From Rhynchonema sp. JSB1_4 (lineage: Eukaryota > Nematoda > Chromadorea > Monhysterida > Xyalidae): 64,000 nt of DNA. The stretch lies in NCBI GenBank assembly GCA_030248065.1, contig JASAMV010000165.1, positions 1 to 64,000 of the forward strand. Reading direction: 5' to 3'. Made by a program: the position numbers and the translations under genes. Below, one piece after another: positions 40,301-50,500 of the stretch. Position 1 is the stretch's first letter. Each line of letters begins with the position of its first letter. A model generated the notes under the pieces. It had not been told where the DNA came from, searched no databases, and was given only the letters and a program-made list of their open reading frames with translations.

Positions 40301-41708
40301 CGGTCGGAACAATTCCGACGTGGGCAAGCAACCAGAGGCTGCGCCACCTTCCACAGACACACATATTTGCTGTACTCTTCTAAGCTATCCTTCATTTCAT
40401 AGTAACTTCATTACTTTAAGTCTCTGTGTAACTTCTTTGTTTTCCTGAGAAGTGCTTGACTGAGTTCTTAGGACAAAGACATTATTACTGTTGATCAGGC
40501 ACACATTACACTTGACGTAAATTAACCATTACTTTTACAGCTTCTAGCCAACAGCTTCACCTAACCCCATTCCAATTCCCAAAACGAGCTTCATCACACA
40601 GGTAAACAAAATAATCACTTTTACTTTTTCATAACGCCGAACGAAACCAGTGCGTTATCCTTGCGCACACCACACAACACCCTTTTTTCTTCTCATATCA
40701 CCAGTTTTGGTGCATGTCTCGGACATGCGTGATACAGTTTGTCTAAGTTTCGATAATTGTCCTATTTTGTAATTGTTTTGTAAGACCGATAGTAATTTTG
40801 TAATTCACATTTCAACCTCCACGTTCACCCCAACCACACTGGCGAGGATAACAACCAACATCATCTTTATGTGCCGCCATGAAACGTGTTCAGCTGCATC
40901 ATATCATCATATCACTCAATCATCAAAGCCGATGTCTGCTCATTGCAAACCAGCCACGTTGCCACCAGCCATATAACTGAGCAAACTGCCATACAACTTA
41001 TCAATGTCGTCAGCAACAATGTAATGCGCGGCAGTGTGTAGCCTGTATGGCTACAGGGCATTGTGATGCAAACATACTTGAGTGGCTTAGCTTGAAAGCT
41101 TGTTTCCACCTGGACGTTGGTTGATTAAATCATGTGGTGAATGTTAATGCTGATGTGTGGGTTGATGGTTGAGCTTGTGTTGGATGTGCTTTTACTTTTA
41201 TTCTTCATTCGTTTCAATATGCCTGGATAAACTTACGTGCCTGAGCGCAGTGGTTTCCTAACCGTTTGGACGACATATCCATACGAAGATGGAGGACGAC
41301 ATATCCTTCATAACACCTGCGTGGCCGGGCGCTATACATCTAGGCTAATGAACGAATCACCGCGGGCGAGCCACACAACATGCACGCGTGTGGCATCTGA
41401 CAACGTTTTGCCATGAGCCGTGTCTTTACCTTCGCTGAGGGCTCGACATCGATAAAGAACAGCTGGTTAATGCGCGGGACAGTGTACATGCACATGTACA
41501 GTATGTATACATACCAGGGTGGCTAGGACAATCAAAACACAGGCCTTTTACTGCCATTCCGCTTTTGATGAATATTGTTTTAGGACCAAGTTGGCCCTCC
41601 GATCACTACGGCGTCATCACCACATTCAAGCTGCGTGCCCCACCATCGAGCCACAACGTGTACCACAATGGTATACCGCCACTGAGCAGGGCTGACGGCC
41701 GTTGGTGA
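34391..41708 (+). CDS. Secreted EEP-superfamily phosphodiesterase, copy 1
   Basis: Metal-dependent phosphodiesterase or phosphatase of the endonuclease/exonuclease/phosphatase superfamily, with a signal peptide (MDSVMPAVACMLLLLSPVE). Ten coding exons: 34391-34477, 36343-36513, 36665-36740, 36995-37104, 37168-37339, 37427-37497, 37919-37998, 38079-38176, 39336-39440, 41584-41708. All phases agree; 364 aa. Expected catalytic residues are N41 (MTFNTY), E87 (LQ|E, split by an intron), H175 (NFHFG), D237 and N239 (GDANSPSHLDW), D304 (DRIDF) and H331 (SDHYG). The substrate (nucleic acid, lipid or sugar phosphate) cannot be told; the combination SHLDW..WPVT..GF.DTYR..HPDP..PG.TW marks one subfamily rather than DNase I itself. 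Introns 1, 6, 8 and 9 carry mobile elements. Confidence 0.88.
34535..35659. mobile_element. hAT-like element, family D, in EEP copy 1 intron 1, with a nested element
   Basis: Ends CAGGGTTGG / CCAACCCTG, flanked by a decayed 8-bp duplication (GCTGCATG / ACTGCAAG, 6 of 8). The interior shares 'catactgtgtc'-type and 'gtttgtggtcgaataagcaag' sequence with copies at about 47030-47460, 55740-56436 and 56920-59370. A younger hAT-like element interrupts it at 34669-35177. Confidence 0.78.
34669..35177. mobile_element. Non-autonomous hAT-like element nested in family D
   Basis: Ends CAGGGTTGGGC / GCCCAACCCTG with the perfect 8-bp duplication GACTTGGT (34661-34668 and 35178-35185). Sister of 32688-33178. 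Confidence 0.92.
35958..36322. mobile_element. MITE, family A, copy 1 (EEP copy 1 intron 1)
   Basis: Ends 'tatagtgtttcc' and 'ggaaacactata'. 365 bp. It ends 20 bp before exon 2, so it may supply the branch-point region. The second copy is at 43818-44181. Confidence 0.85.
37519..37862. mobile_element. MITE, family B, copy 1 (EEP copy 1 intron 6)
   Basis: Ends 'atagtccagccacgtgctca' and 'tgagtacgtggctggactat', with arms of about 30 bp ('catgagacgact'). Copies also at about 42400-42662 and 46258-46478. Confidence 0.83.
38221..39053. mobile_element. Inverted-repeat element with GGGGCC-type hexamer arrays (EEP copy 1 intron 8)
   Basis: Ends 'agggcgcgcccatgtaggcc' and 'ggcctacatgggcgcgccct'. Arrays of ggccgg/ggccag units occur at 38238-38286, about 38876-38936, 38950-38980 and 39004-39035. 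An inner pair ('tggataggcgacgtt') is also inverted. The matching intron of copy 2 lacks it. Confidence 0.78.
39617..39962 (+). repeat. 5' LTR of a short LTR element (EEP copy 1 intron 9)
   Basis: 346 bp, starts TGTGTAGCC and ends ACAACA. The other LTR is at 41035-41380 and looks identical. It is followed directly by TGGTGATCGCTCG, which has the TGG start of a tRNA primer-binding site. Confidence 0.8.
39963..41034 (+). mobile_element. Internal part of a non-autonomous LTR element
   Basis: About 1.07 kb without gag, protease, reverse transcriptase or integrase motifs. Flanks of the LTR pair do not show a clear target duplication. Length and lack of coding fit a TRIM-like element. EEP copy 2 has no such insert in the corresponding intron. 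Confidence 0.65.
41035..41380 (+). repeat. 3' LTR of the short LTR element
   Basis: Same 346 bp as 39617-39962. Near-perfect identity of the pair suggests recent insertion or homogenisation. Confidence 0.8.
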
Positions 41709-42399
41709 CGTTTCGTGTCGGCTCGCTGGCCTCTCACATCGTTCGCTCGCATTGTGCTACAACATCAGATCATTGTTTCTGTATGCACTGCTGCGCTTTC
41801 AGATCGTAAAAAATGGAGAAAAACCTGTGTTACTGTATTTTCGTTTCGTTTCGTTTCGTTTTACTTTTCATGGTTATAACCACAAGGCATATGCGCAACA
41901 TGAATATAATCATTGATAAAATGGATCGCATAACCTTATACTAGCAAAAAACGTTTGTGATTATCGCAGTTCAGTCTCACAGTTTGCGATTTGAATGGTC
42001 AGGTGTCCAGAAACGGATTGTCATACGAAACGTATGTATACAAAACATGCCGTCAGGTGTATGCAGTGTTGCGTCAAAAAAGTAAAAATGAACAAAAATT
42101 TTTTGAAAAAATTTACCACTTTCTCTTTTCTTTAATTAGGGAAGTAAGTTTACCTTTTTCATTATTTCGCAACTTTTTTTATTACTTCCCCCTTTTTGTT
42201 GTAAAATGCATGTTTTTGTACATGTTTCTACTTTGTTTTTTTTCTAAAAAAAACTCCGTGCGACGCTTGTACTTCGCTTCGGTGCAATGTTAGACAGTCT
42301 GTGGCTGTACTAAACGACCAAAATTGCCGTCATGTTATGCGCATTTAGTTTTTCCATGGACAAGATCTGCTTAAACTATATAATGTGATCGTCCCAAAA
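41709..42399. other. Downstream of EEP copy 1; no gene recognised
   Basis: Contains a (TTTCG)n run at about 41842-41862 and a stretch resembling the hAT-like interiors ('ttcgcttcggtgcaatg'). Confidence 0.4.
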
Positions 42400-42662
42400 C
42401 GCCGGATGTCACTCACTGCGGGTTATGCAACTGTTTTCATGTAATTTTGCTAAAAAAATGCACCTGTTATTTGACACGCCTTTACTCTTCACATTACAAC
42501 CCACGGTGGACAGACTATCCCCAACACGTATTGTCACGTTATTAAGAAATACATGCGTTTCTCTTTCTTTAATTCCCGAAATACGTGAAACTGGAACATC
42601 ATTGGATCCGTTCAAGTCAACTTCAAAATAAGTCGTCTCATGAGTTCGTGGCTGGACTATAC
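42400..42662. mobile_element. MITE, family B, copy 2 (left end degraded)
   Basis: The right end 'gagttcgtggctggactat' and the preceding 'gatccgttcaagtcaac' match 37519-37862. The left inverted end is not visible. Confidence 0.6.
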
Positions 42663-42839
42663 AATCAAATATACTTACATATAAAATTTCGACTATTTTT
42701 CACATTTTATGGTCCGAATAAAGAAAGTGCATCTTCAAAAAATTCAAAAAAATTTCGATAATAGTTTTTTCAATCCAATTTTTACAATTCTAATTTTTAG
42801 AGAAAAATATGGTTGCATGCCTTCAAAATCTGCCGAAAA

Positions 42840-43448
42840 CTGTGCACATCCATTCCGTTTTCCTGAATAACAAATGTTGTTTCTCACCTCCATCATGCTA
42901 CCTGGAAATAAGCTCAGCGCGCATCCTGCTAGGCGCTTGTATTGGTCGCACAGTGACTTTATAAGAATCCATCCTAGATTTTTAGTGAACTGTAAAGCAC
43001 GTCTCGATGCAGAGCACAAGCGCCCTATTTATAATTTTTTCCAAAGCATTTTTGCCGGTATGGAATTCACTGTGATCAAGCAACTCGACCGTGATATCGG
43101 AATATATGTTTTAAAAAAAATATAATAGGGCGCTTGTGATCTTCATAGCGACGTGCTTTACCATTCAGATAAAACATTGCATGGATTCTTATAAAGTCAT
43201 TGTGCGATCACTACCAGTTAGCAGTGGCCAAACTGCTGATGATCAAAGATGAAGACTCAAAGAGTGAATTTGGACGGAACAGTGCACCAATTTGCCGATA
43301 CATTTGCTCAATCGAACGCACGAGAGGGATTTTTTGTTGGCTTGATCAAACCGCCATGTGCTATTCTCTCTGGGGACCTAGCGAATCGAGAAAAATTCCA
43401 CCAGACGAATGCTGCGACGAATTTCACGACTGTTTGGCGGCATCCTGA
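42840..43448 (+). pseudogene. C-type lectin-like domain remnant 1
   Basis: Two pieces. At about 42855-42940 the frame reading SVFLNNKCC aligns with PVFLNNKCY of the second remnant at 52.7 kb. At about 43227-43448 a frame reads LMIKDEDSKSEF and then W-LDQTAMCYSLWGPSE with later cysteines, as in the second half of a C-type lectin domain. A family C MITE (42941-43210) lies between them. No signal peptide exon or intact frame was found, so it is probably broken, though the second piece may still be an exon. Confidence 0.5.
42941..43210. mobile_element. Hairpin MITE, family C, inside lectin remnant 1
   Basis: Left 'attggtcgcacagtgacttt', right 'aaagtcattgtgcgat'; inner arms 'cacaagcgccctat' / 'atagggcgcttgtg' and 'taagaatccat' / 'atggattctta'. 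Confidence 0.75.
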
Positions 43449-43817
43449 CCGATAGGTGGGCATTGTGAACTGCAGCGTGCGTTTGTGTGCCAACAACAGC
43501 TGCTGAACACGTCATCAGTTAGTGACAAGGTTGTGTGTGTACATAGCTTAGTAATAGATGTTTTACTGCTGCATGTAAATTTAAATTTTTGTCAGGTTTC
43601 TAAATGTGCGCTGGTTTTACCCAGTATAGCTGTGATCACTGCTACCACGTCCTAAAGGTTCTATCAACATCTTTTAAACAGTACAGTGGTCTCAGTTTAT
43701 TTCATGCCTGTCTGACGTCTTTTTGTATCGGGTATATACCATGACATTGTCGTGTTTCACATGCTCGTGAATGAAATGGGCTAGAGAGAGAGAAACGTTG
43801 CCCACGAAGAAGCACTG
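43449..43817. other. No gene recognised between lectin remnant 1 and EEP copy 2
   Basis: Unassigned sequence; no repeat family noted. Confidence 0.4.
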
Positions 43818-44181
43818 TATAGTGTTTCCAGTTTTTCTTGGTCCAAGGAAACACGCGGGCCCGTGTTATAACTGAACTTCTAGTTGAGGTCGAGATTACA
43901 ATTTCGATTCAATCACGCAGCTGAAAAAACGTGTCAAAGTTTGCCTGTGGAAGCTAACAACAACAATGTTTCACATGCTCGCTGTGAGCTTTGTGCGTGT
44001 GCGCTACCAGCATGTCAATGAAACATTTCACCATGTTTGCTGCTGAGTGTCGTGCTTGGATTAACAAGGACACATTCTTAATCTCTTTCATTGGTTTCTG
44101 AAATCTCGACCCCAAACTGGAGTTGAGTTATAACGTGGGGTACCTTGTTTCCTTTGACTTGCATAAAAAGGAAACACTGTA
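43818..44181. mobile_element. MITE, family A, copy 2 (upstream of EEP copy 2)
   Basis: 364 bp, ends 'tatagtgtttcc' / 'ggaaacactgta', same interior as 35958-36322. It lies about 400 bp upstream of the copy 2 start, in a different relative place than copy 1, so the two insertions are independent of the gene duplication. Confidence 0.85.
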
Positions 44182-44203
44182 CCACTGACGGTTCGTTTGT
44201 CAT

Positions 44204-44596
44204 TTGTTCGCCTCAGACACCACACGAGTTCAGACTCATTCTCAGACTTTGTCAAAGTCGTATAGGTATCTTTTCAAACTTCGAAGCAAGCATCATTCGT
44301 TTCCAGACAAGTGTCGCCGTCTAGACTTTTATTCAACACTTGCAATACAATGGAAGAATCAAAACAACGGAACAATCATGAACCATGAACAATGGGCAAT
44401 AGACAATGAACAAATCAAAACATGTGAGGAACAGGTACATAAGTAGTGAACAATACGAAACAAAGATAAATAAAAGCAGTAGGTTGAGCACGTTGGACTT
44501 GCGTAATAAACAGCAGTCGTAGCTTTCTTTTTGCCTTGAGAAAGCTGGTCAAACATTGTGCGAGAAATGTCAGACGATTTTGGCACTGAGCAGCAT
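44204..44596 (+). promoter_or_regulatory. Upstream region shared by both EEP genes
   Basis: Similar to about 33990-34390: shared strings include 'gacaagtgtcgccgt', 'gtgaacaatacgaa' and 'acaaaagcag'/'ataaaagcag'. This marks the left limit of the tandem duplication and probably contains the promoter. No specific element is identified. Confidence 0.5.
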
Positions 44597-47500
44597 ATGC
44601 GTTTTGTCATACCGGCCCTGTGCTGTATTTTGCTGTTGTTGTCACCGGTCGAAGGTCACCTGCACCACCCAGCTTTGGTGAGTTCGTGGCACCAAAAAGC
44701 GAGCAGAACTTGCCAAACTCGAAAGTGCACAAAATGTAAAGAAAAAAGGGGCGGATGACTGCGCCCGATAAATTTTCATATTTAGTTCTTAAGTTATTTT
44801 CAACAATACAAAAGAGCAAGCCTGTGGATGAGCAAGATTGACGAAACCTTTCTCAACGTGATGTCCCCATTCTGTCAGCGTTCAAGCAGCAATGACACCG
44901 TGCGCGTAATGACGTTCAACACGTACTTGGTCGGGTGTGGCGAGCTGCACGACGGCAGCTGGATCGAGTTGGCAAACTGCTGGCTCCAATGGGGCAGGCT
45001 TCCGACAGTAGTCAAAAGCGTGCAGGAAGCAAATGTTGATATTGTATTTATGCAGGTAGAGTCCAACCCAGGGTTGGATTAAAAAAAAGTAAAAAATTTT
45101 TTGTAAAAGATTTTTTTATTTCTAAATTTTAAAAAGTAAGTCCACTTTTTTTATTATTTTTCACTTTTTTTCGTTATTTTCTGACTCTTTTAAGGTAAAA
45201 AGGCATGTTTTCATGTGTTTTATTGCTCACGATTCTCAAAAAATTGCCTGCGGCGCTTATATTTCAGTTTAAATGGTGTTGTAATGGACTCATACAATCC
45301 AAATGAGTGACTTGTAATGGACCCAGACATCCCAACAACCGCTGCATGTATAATATAGGATACCCCATACGGTATACTGTACAGTTATTGAGCGTGTCGT
45401 AAGCTACCGACAGATTACACGTTGCTCGCCTGCTTGCAAGGGTCGTGGAATAGTCATTTGTTGCTTATGTGACACAAAATGAGTATGATGTAAGTCTTTA
45501 TCTCTCTTCAAATTTACCCCCAAATTCACAAACAGAAGGTTGGTCTCCCTTTGTCATTATATACCCACAAAGTTACCTTCGAGGTTCTCAAAGTCATGAC
45601 CAAAGGGATTAGATCGCAGGTGATCGACGTAAACATGCAAGTCAGTGGAGAAGTTCTCTTTAGTGTCCCTCAAAACGTATAGTCCAGCAACAGCTAACGC
45701 AGAATTTATGGCAGCGACGCTGTCTGATTGGTAAAGCGGAAAATCCAGCGATAAGCTTGCCCGGTTTTAGACCGGAAGTTGGCAGACATTTTTTCTTTTT
45801 CTTTTCTTTCTTTTTCTTCTCCTTCAGACTCGGCTTATTCAACGCTTCGGTGCCTTCAAAAAGTTTTTTTAATTTTTGGCTGGCAACCACTTCATATGAT
45901 TGCCTTCTTTTGTGTCGTTATGCAGAAAAATTCATGTTTTGCCCACTTCTTTTTCTCTTTCTTTCTCTCGCGGTTTTTTGCTGGCTACCGTAACCCCAGT
46001 AGAACCATTCCAATTTTCATGTCTGAAGCGAGCGCGCATGTTTTCCGCTTTACGAATCAGGCAGTTTGACTGCCATAAATTCTGCGTTAGTTGTTGTCGG
46101 ACTATACCTACATAACTAACATGATTTCAGAAATTTCATTCTATTCAAGAAACCAATTTTTTGGGGGTCCGGAATAAAAAAAGTGATTCTTAAAAAGAAA
46201 TTTTAAAAAGTTTTTTTTTGAAAGTTCGATAATAAAAATTTTTTTAATCCAACCCTGGTCCAACCACGTGCTCATGCTTACGCGAACAGGAACATCGGTC
46301 AACACACAAATGTTTTGGGAGTCAAAAGGGAATTTACGCACCGAGGTGGAGAGCGTGTTCTTAAAAATACATGCGTTTCTCTTTCTTTCATTTCCGAAAT
46401 ACGTGGAACCGGAATATTATTGGATCCGTTCAGGTCAACTTCAAAATAAGTCGTCTCATGAGTTCGTGGCTGGACTATGTCGGTTCGGTACAGCTACTAC
46501 ATTTGTCAAAGCAAGTTGATCTGTGAAACATGCGCCCTCTGTGGGCGTGTTTGTGTGCGTGATTATGCTCATAAATACTGCCAAATTGGTCACGAATGAA
46601 TTGTGAAAGTTGAGATGACAGATCTTTTTTCATTGCAGGAGGTCATAGTTCCGTTCCCTAATAACCCAACTAAACTGTTGATGGAGGTGCTGCGACTATT
46701 GGGCCGTGAATGGGATGGGAACATCGGTGCGTGTGCAGTGGCGGTGAAAATAAATAAATTAGTTCGAGTGACTCTCATTTGACCGTGTCAGTTTCGAGAG
46801 CCCCCGGCGCTAGATTGTCTCTGACGTCTCCAAAGCCTCAAGTTTTTCGGCACTAAAGAAAAATCTGCCTACTGTTTTACCTTTTTTTCGAAAATTTCAA
46901 GGGTCAGAAAACCAATATGTTATAATGTTGGTTGCGGTTGGGGCACTTCTCTAGAAGATACATATCTGCAAATACTTTGAAATTTGCCGGTTTTGACAAA
47001 AAAATTTTAAAAAAATTTTTTTAATTTTTTTGGGGGAACAAAAGTTTTAAAACGTACAAGAATGACCTTTTTGGGGGTTATTTTTTGTCATTTTTTCTCA
47101 AGGGTCGAAAAATTTGTTTCACAAAATCACGTTTGGGGCATGTATTTCGTACATAAGATGCCCCAAATGATGTTATTGAACGTTCCCGTGATACATCGGA
47201 CACAGTATGCAATGTACCTACAGGGTACTTCGATGTCATACCCCATCAGGCCGGTCATATACGACTACCCGACAAGCACTTCTCTTCATCTCCGCAGCTT
47301 ATGTATATTCTCAATTCTGTGTGATTTATGAGTGAATCTTGCTTATTCGACCACAAACTGTTGTGTCTGATACCACAGAGCAGCAATCATCGGTCCATAT
47401 CAAGCACAGACTGTTGGATCGCACCGAAATGACGTAAACACCCTGCATAAGCTCTTGAGGCTCTCGTGGTACCTTGGGGGGGGAGTGAAAAGTTCCCGTT

Positions 47501-50500
47501 CGTTACAATAAGCTGTGTGATAAGCAATGGGCGGGTTAAGCTGTGTCATCCATGTCCACCGGAGCAGAACAGAACGATAGATATGTTCACAGGCGGCGGC
47601 GGATCGATATGGGATGCACATAAGATCGGACATAACTACGCCAAATTCGGCATCACACTCTGGAGGCGCGCGGTGTTGCAAGCAGAAGAGGCATACCTTT
47701 ATGTAATTAAATTTATGTCACAACTTCAACAAGAGATTTCTCTCGTGTTCAACATATCAAAAAAAATTTTGCTCAAAGGGCATTAATCGGAAATTTTAGG
47801 AAATTTTCCGAATTATCAACCACTGGGGATTAATTCACTCTCCTTATGGCGGACTTGGATTGAACACAGAAACCTGAACACGGAAATACATGCTTCCGTG
47901 TTTTGGTGTTCCGTGAAAAAAGTCAAAAATCGCGGAACACGGAAATATTTCCGTGGCACGGAACACCGAAATAATGCAGACATGCAAACGTTGCTTTTCG
48001 AGTAATGATGACAAAAGCCAGCGTGCTCAAGTCAAACAAGTTTGTGTGTTGACGCGAACAGCAACACTATTGAAGGAAATATTTCCGTGTTCCGCGAAAA
48101 CAAAAGAAAATCACGGAACACGGAAACCGAAAACATTTCCGTGAACGGAAACATTTCCGTGACACGAAAATGAGTGAAATAATTTTGTATGGGAATTATT
48201 TCCGTGTTCCGGTTTCCGTGCTGTTTAACCGAAGTCCGCCGTTAAGTATTCCAACCTTAAGAATGTCAGGCCCATCACTCATTCGGAATCGTGGGGCAAG
48301 TTAAGCCGCAGATTGGTGATGTGCCGAGCTTCAGAGTGACGCTGGCGAACTTCCATTTTGAAGATGACCAGTACGGACCTAACATACTTTGTGACGAAAC
48401 GATGGATGATGCTTCAAAAGTTGTTGAGGTGGACAAAGCAGAACAAAGTGCGTTGTTTTGCGACAATTGTCATCGATATGAGCGACATTGCATCTCGTTT
48501 TTAAAAGCAACTTTTCATTTATTCAAAAGTTTAACTGTCTCCAAAGTAGTGCAGCTGCTTGAAGCTAACTGATACACTTTCATAATTGGAGTTATTTATG
48601 ACACCCGCTCTGCGAAGCCCAAAGGTATTCAAGGTACCGTATTTTCTACAATAAGCACCTTTCTTGGGGCCTTTTTAAAATTTTGAAGCCCCTCTTACGG
48701 CGTTTAGAACGAGAAACAGACGCGCGCTTTTAGGCTAAGACGGGATCCGTGCCTACGGCCCGGCTAAAGCTTCGTGCCCGCGCACCCTGGGCTATCCGAA
48801 AACCCGTTAGCATACCCAAAGCTACCCGTGAAAATTGAACCGTGCCCCGAGGGAGGGGTCACAGACATACATACATACGTACGTCATCCTGTTTTAGTAG
48901 TATAGATGGTAGAGTCGTCAACGCAGGTGGCTAACTCTCCTTGTCAACTCAAGCAGCACTAATGGGCGCGCTAAGTTGCACACGAGAGTTCACCATCTGA
49001 GTTAGCGACAGTGCTATGGCACATTGGTTTTTTTTTAAAAATTCGTCCCAAAAGTTGAAAAATTTTGTTGTTTCAAAATTCGAACATTTCTCGATCTTGT
49101 TTGTTGTAAAAGTGCTTTTTTCATAAAAACTGCTGCTGTTGATATAACCTGACCCTATTAATGCTGTTTTGTGTGCTATAATTGTTGTTTTGTGGCATAG
49201 TGCACGCACTAATAGGGCCTCCCATAAGATACCACACGCACATTTGATTTGGTGGACATTCCCTTATCTCTTGTGTGGAATATTCACTCCAATTTCAGAC
49301 TGTGTGCAGTTTATATTAGATTGGTCGCGTACCTGGACGCAATAGTTTCATCCAGGTTTATTAGAATGCCAAACCAAGGCATCCACACCATCTTGCGAAG
49401 AGTACGGTTGGTACACTCATTGCAAGGGCGGATCCAAGGGGGCACAGGGGCCGTGACCCCCCTTTGGTCCATTTCGCCCCTGAAAGGGGGCCACCGTTTT
49501 GTAAGGAAGAAGGAAAAAGGACCCCTAAATCGCAGGATTTTCACTCTCATCTATAGTACTAAAAACAGGAAGACGTATGTATGTGTGTATATGTGTGTAT
49601 GTACATATGTATGTAGTATGTATGTGTGTACTGTATGTGGCCCCCTCGTGCGGACGGGTCAATTTTCACGGGCAGCTTTGGGTGTGCTAACGGGTCTTCG
49701 GGGGGGGGGAGGGGGTGGCACGGCACGGGCGCGGTGCTGTACCCGGGCCGTAGGCAAGGGTCCCGTCTAGTACACGTCAGAAATCCAAAAATCGCGCGCT
49801 TCGCGCGTCAGATACACCAATTTTTTCTGAAATTCGCCTTTCGCGCGCGTAAAAAGTGCCAAAATTTCATGCGCTTCGCGCGCGTTGTCACATTTTGTAA
49901 AATATTTGGTGTAAAAACGCGGAATTCTTAACAAGCACTGGATAAAAATGACTTTCCAAAAATGGAACAAGTACTTATAGATAAAAATGACTTTTTGGAT
50001 CTGGCCCCTCCCTTGGCCAAAAGCTGGATCCGCCATGACTCATTGACCATTGGATAGTATTGTTCTCGTGTCATCGGTGCTTTACATGTACTGAAAACAA
50101 TAGTGACTAAAAATCACGGTAATTTATGTCTTCGGAAAAAACGTTTTTTTTTCAAAAAAACACGTTTCTCTGGTAAATAACCACTACTTCAGCAATTCAG
50201 AAGTTAAAAACACCCCTTATTAACCAATCTTTGCTTTCCTTATGATTTGCTAATCCCCACCTGCGTGCTTCAGGCACGAAAAAGGGCCGCTTTCAGCTGT
50301 TTTAGACATTTTCAAAACGATTTTGTAACGTAGTTTGGAACCCTCAAGAAAATTTTTCTCTTTTCAGACAAAAACACATTTTTCTCTGAAAAAATAAATG
50401 ACCGGTAATTTTTCCGGGCAATTTATTTTCGAAAAATACCAGGCTCCGGAAAAACGGTATTTTCAGTCGTTTCCCCAGAAATGAAACTTTTTTCAGTTAG

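Noticed and set aside
39963..41034. Search for reverse transcriptase or gag between the LTRs
   Set aside because: No motif of either was found on either strand; the internal region appears non-coding.
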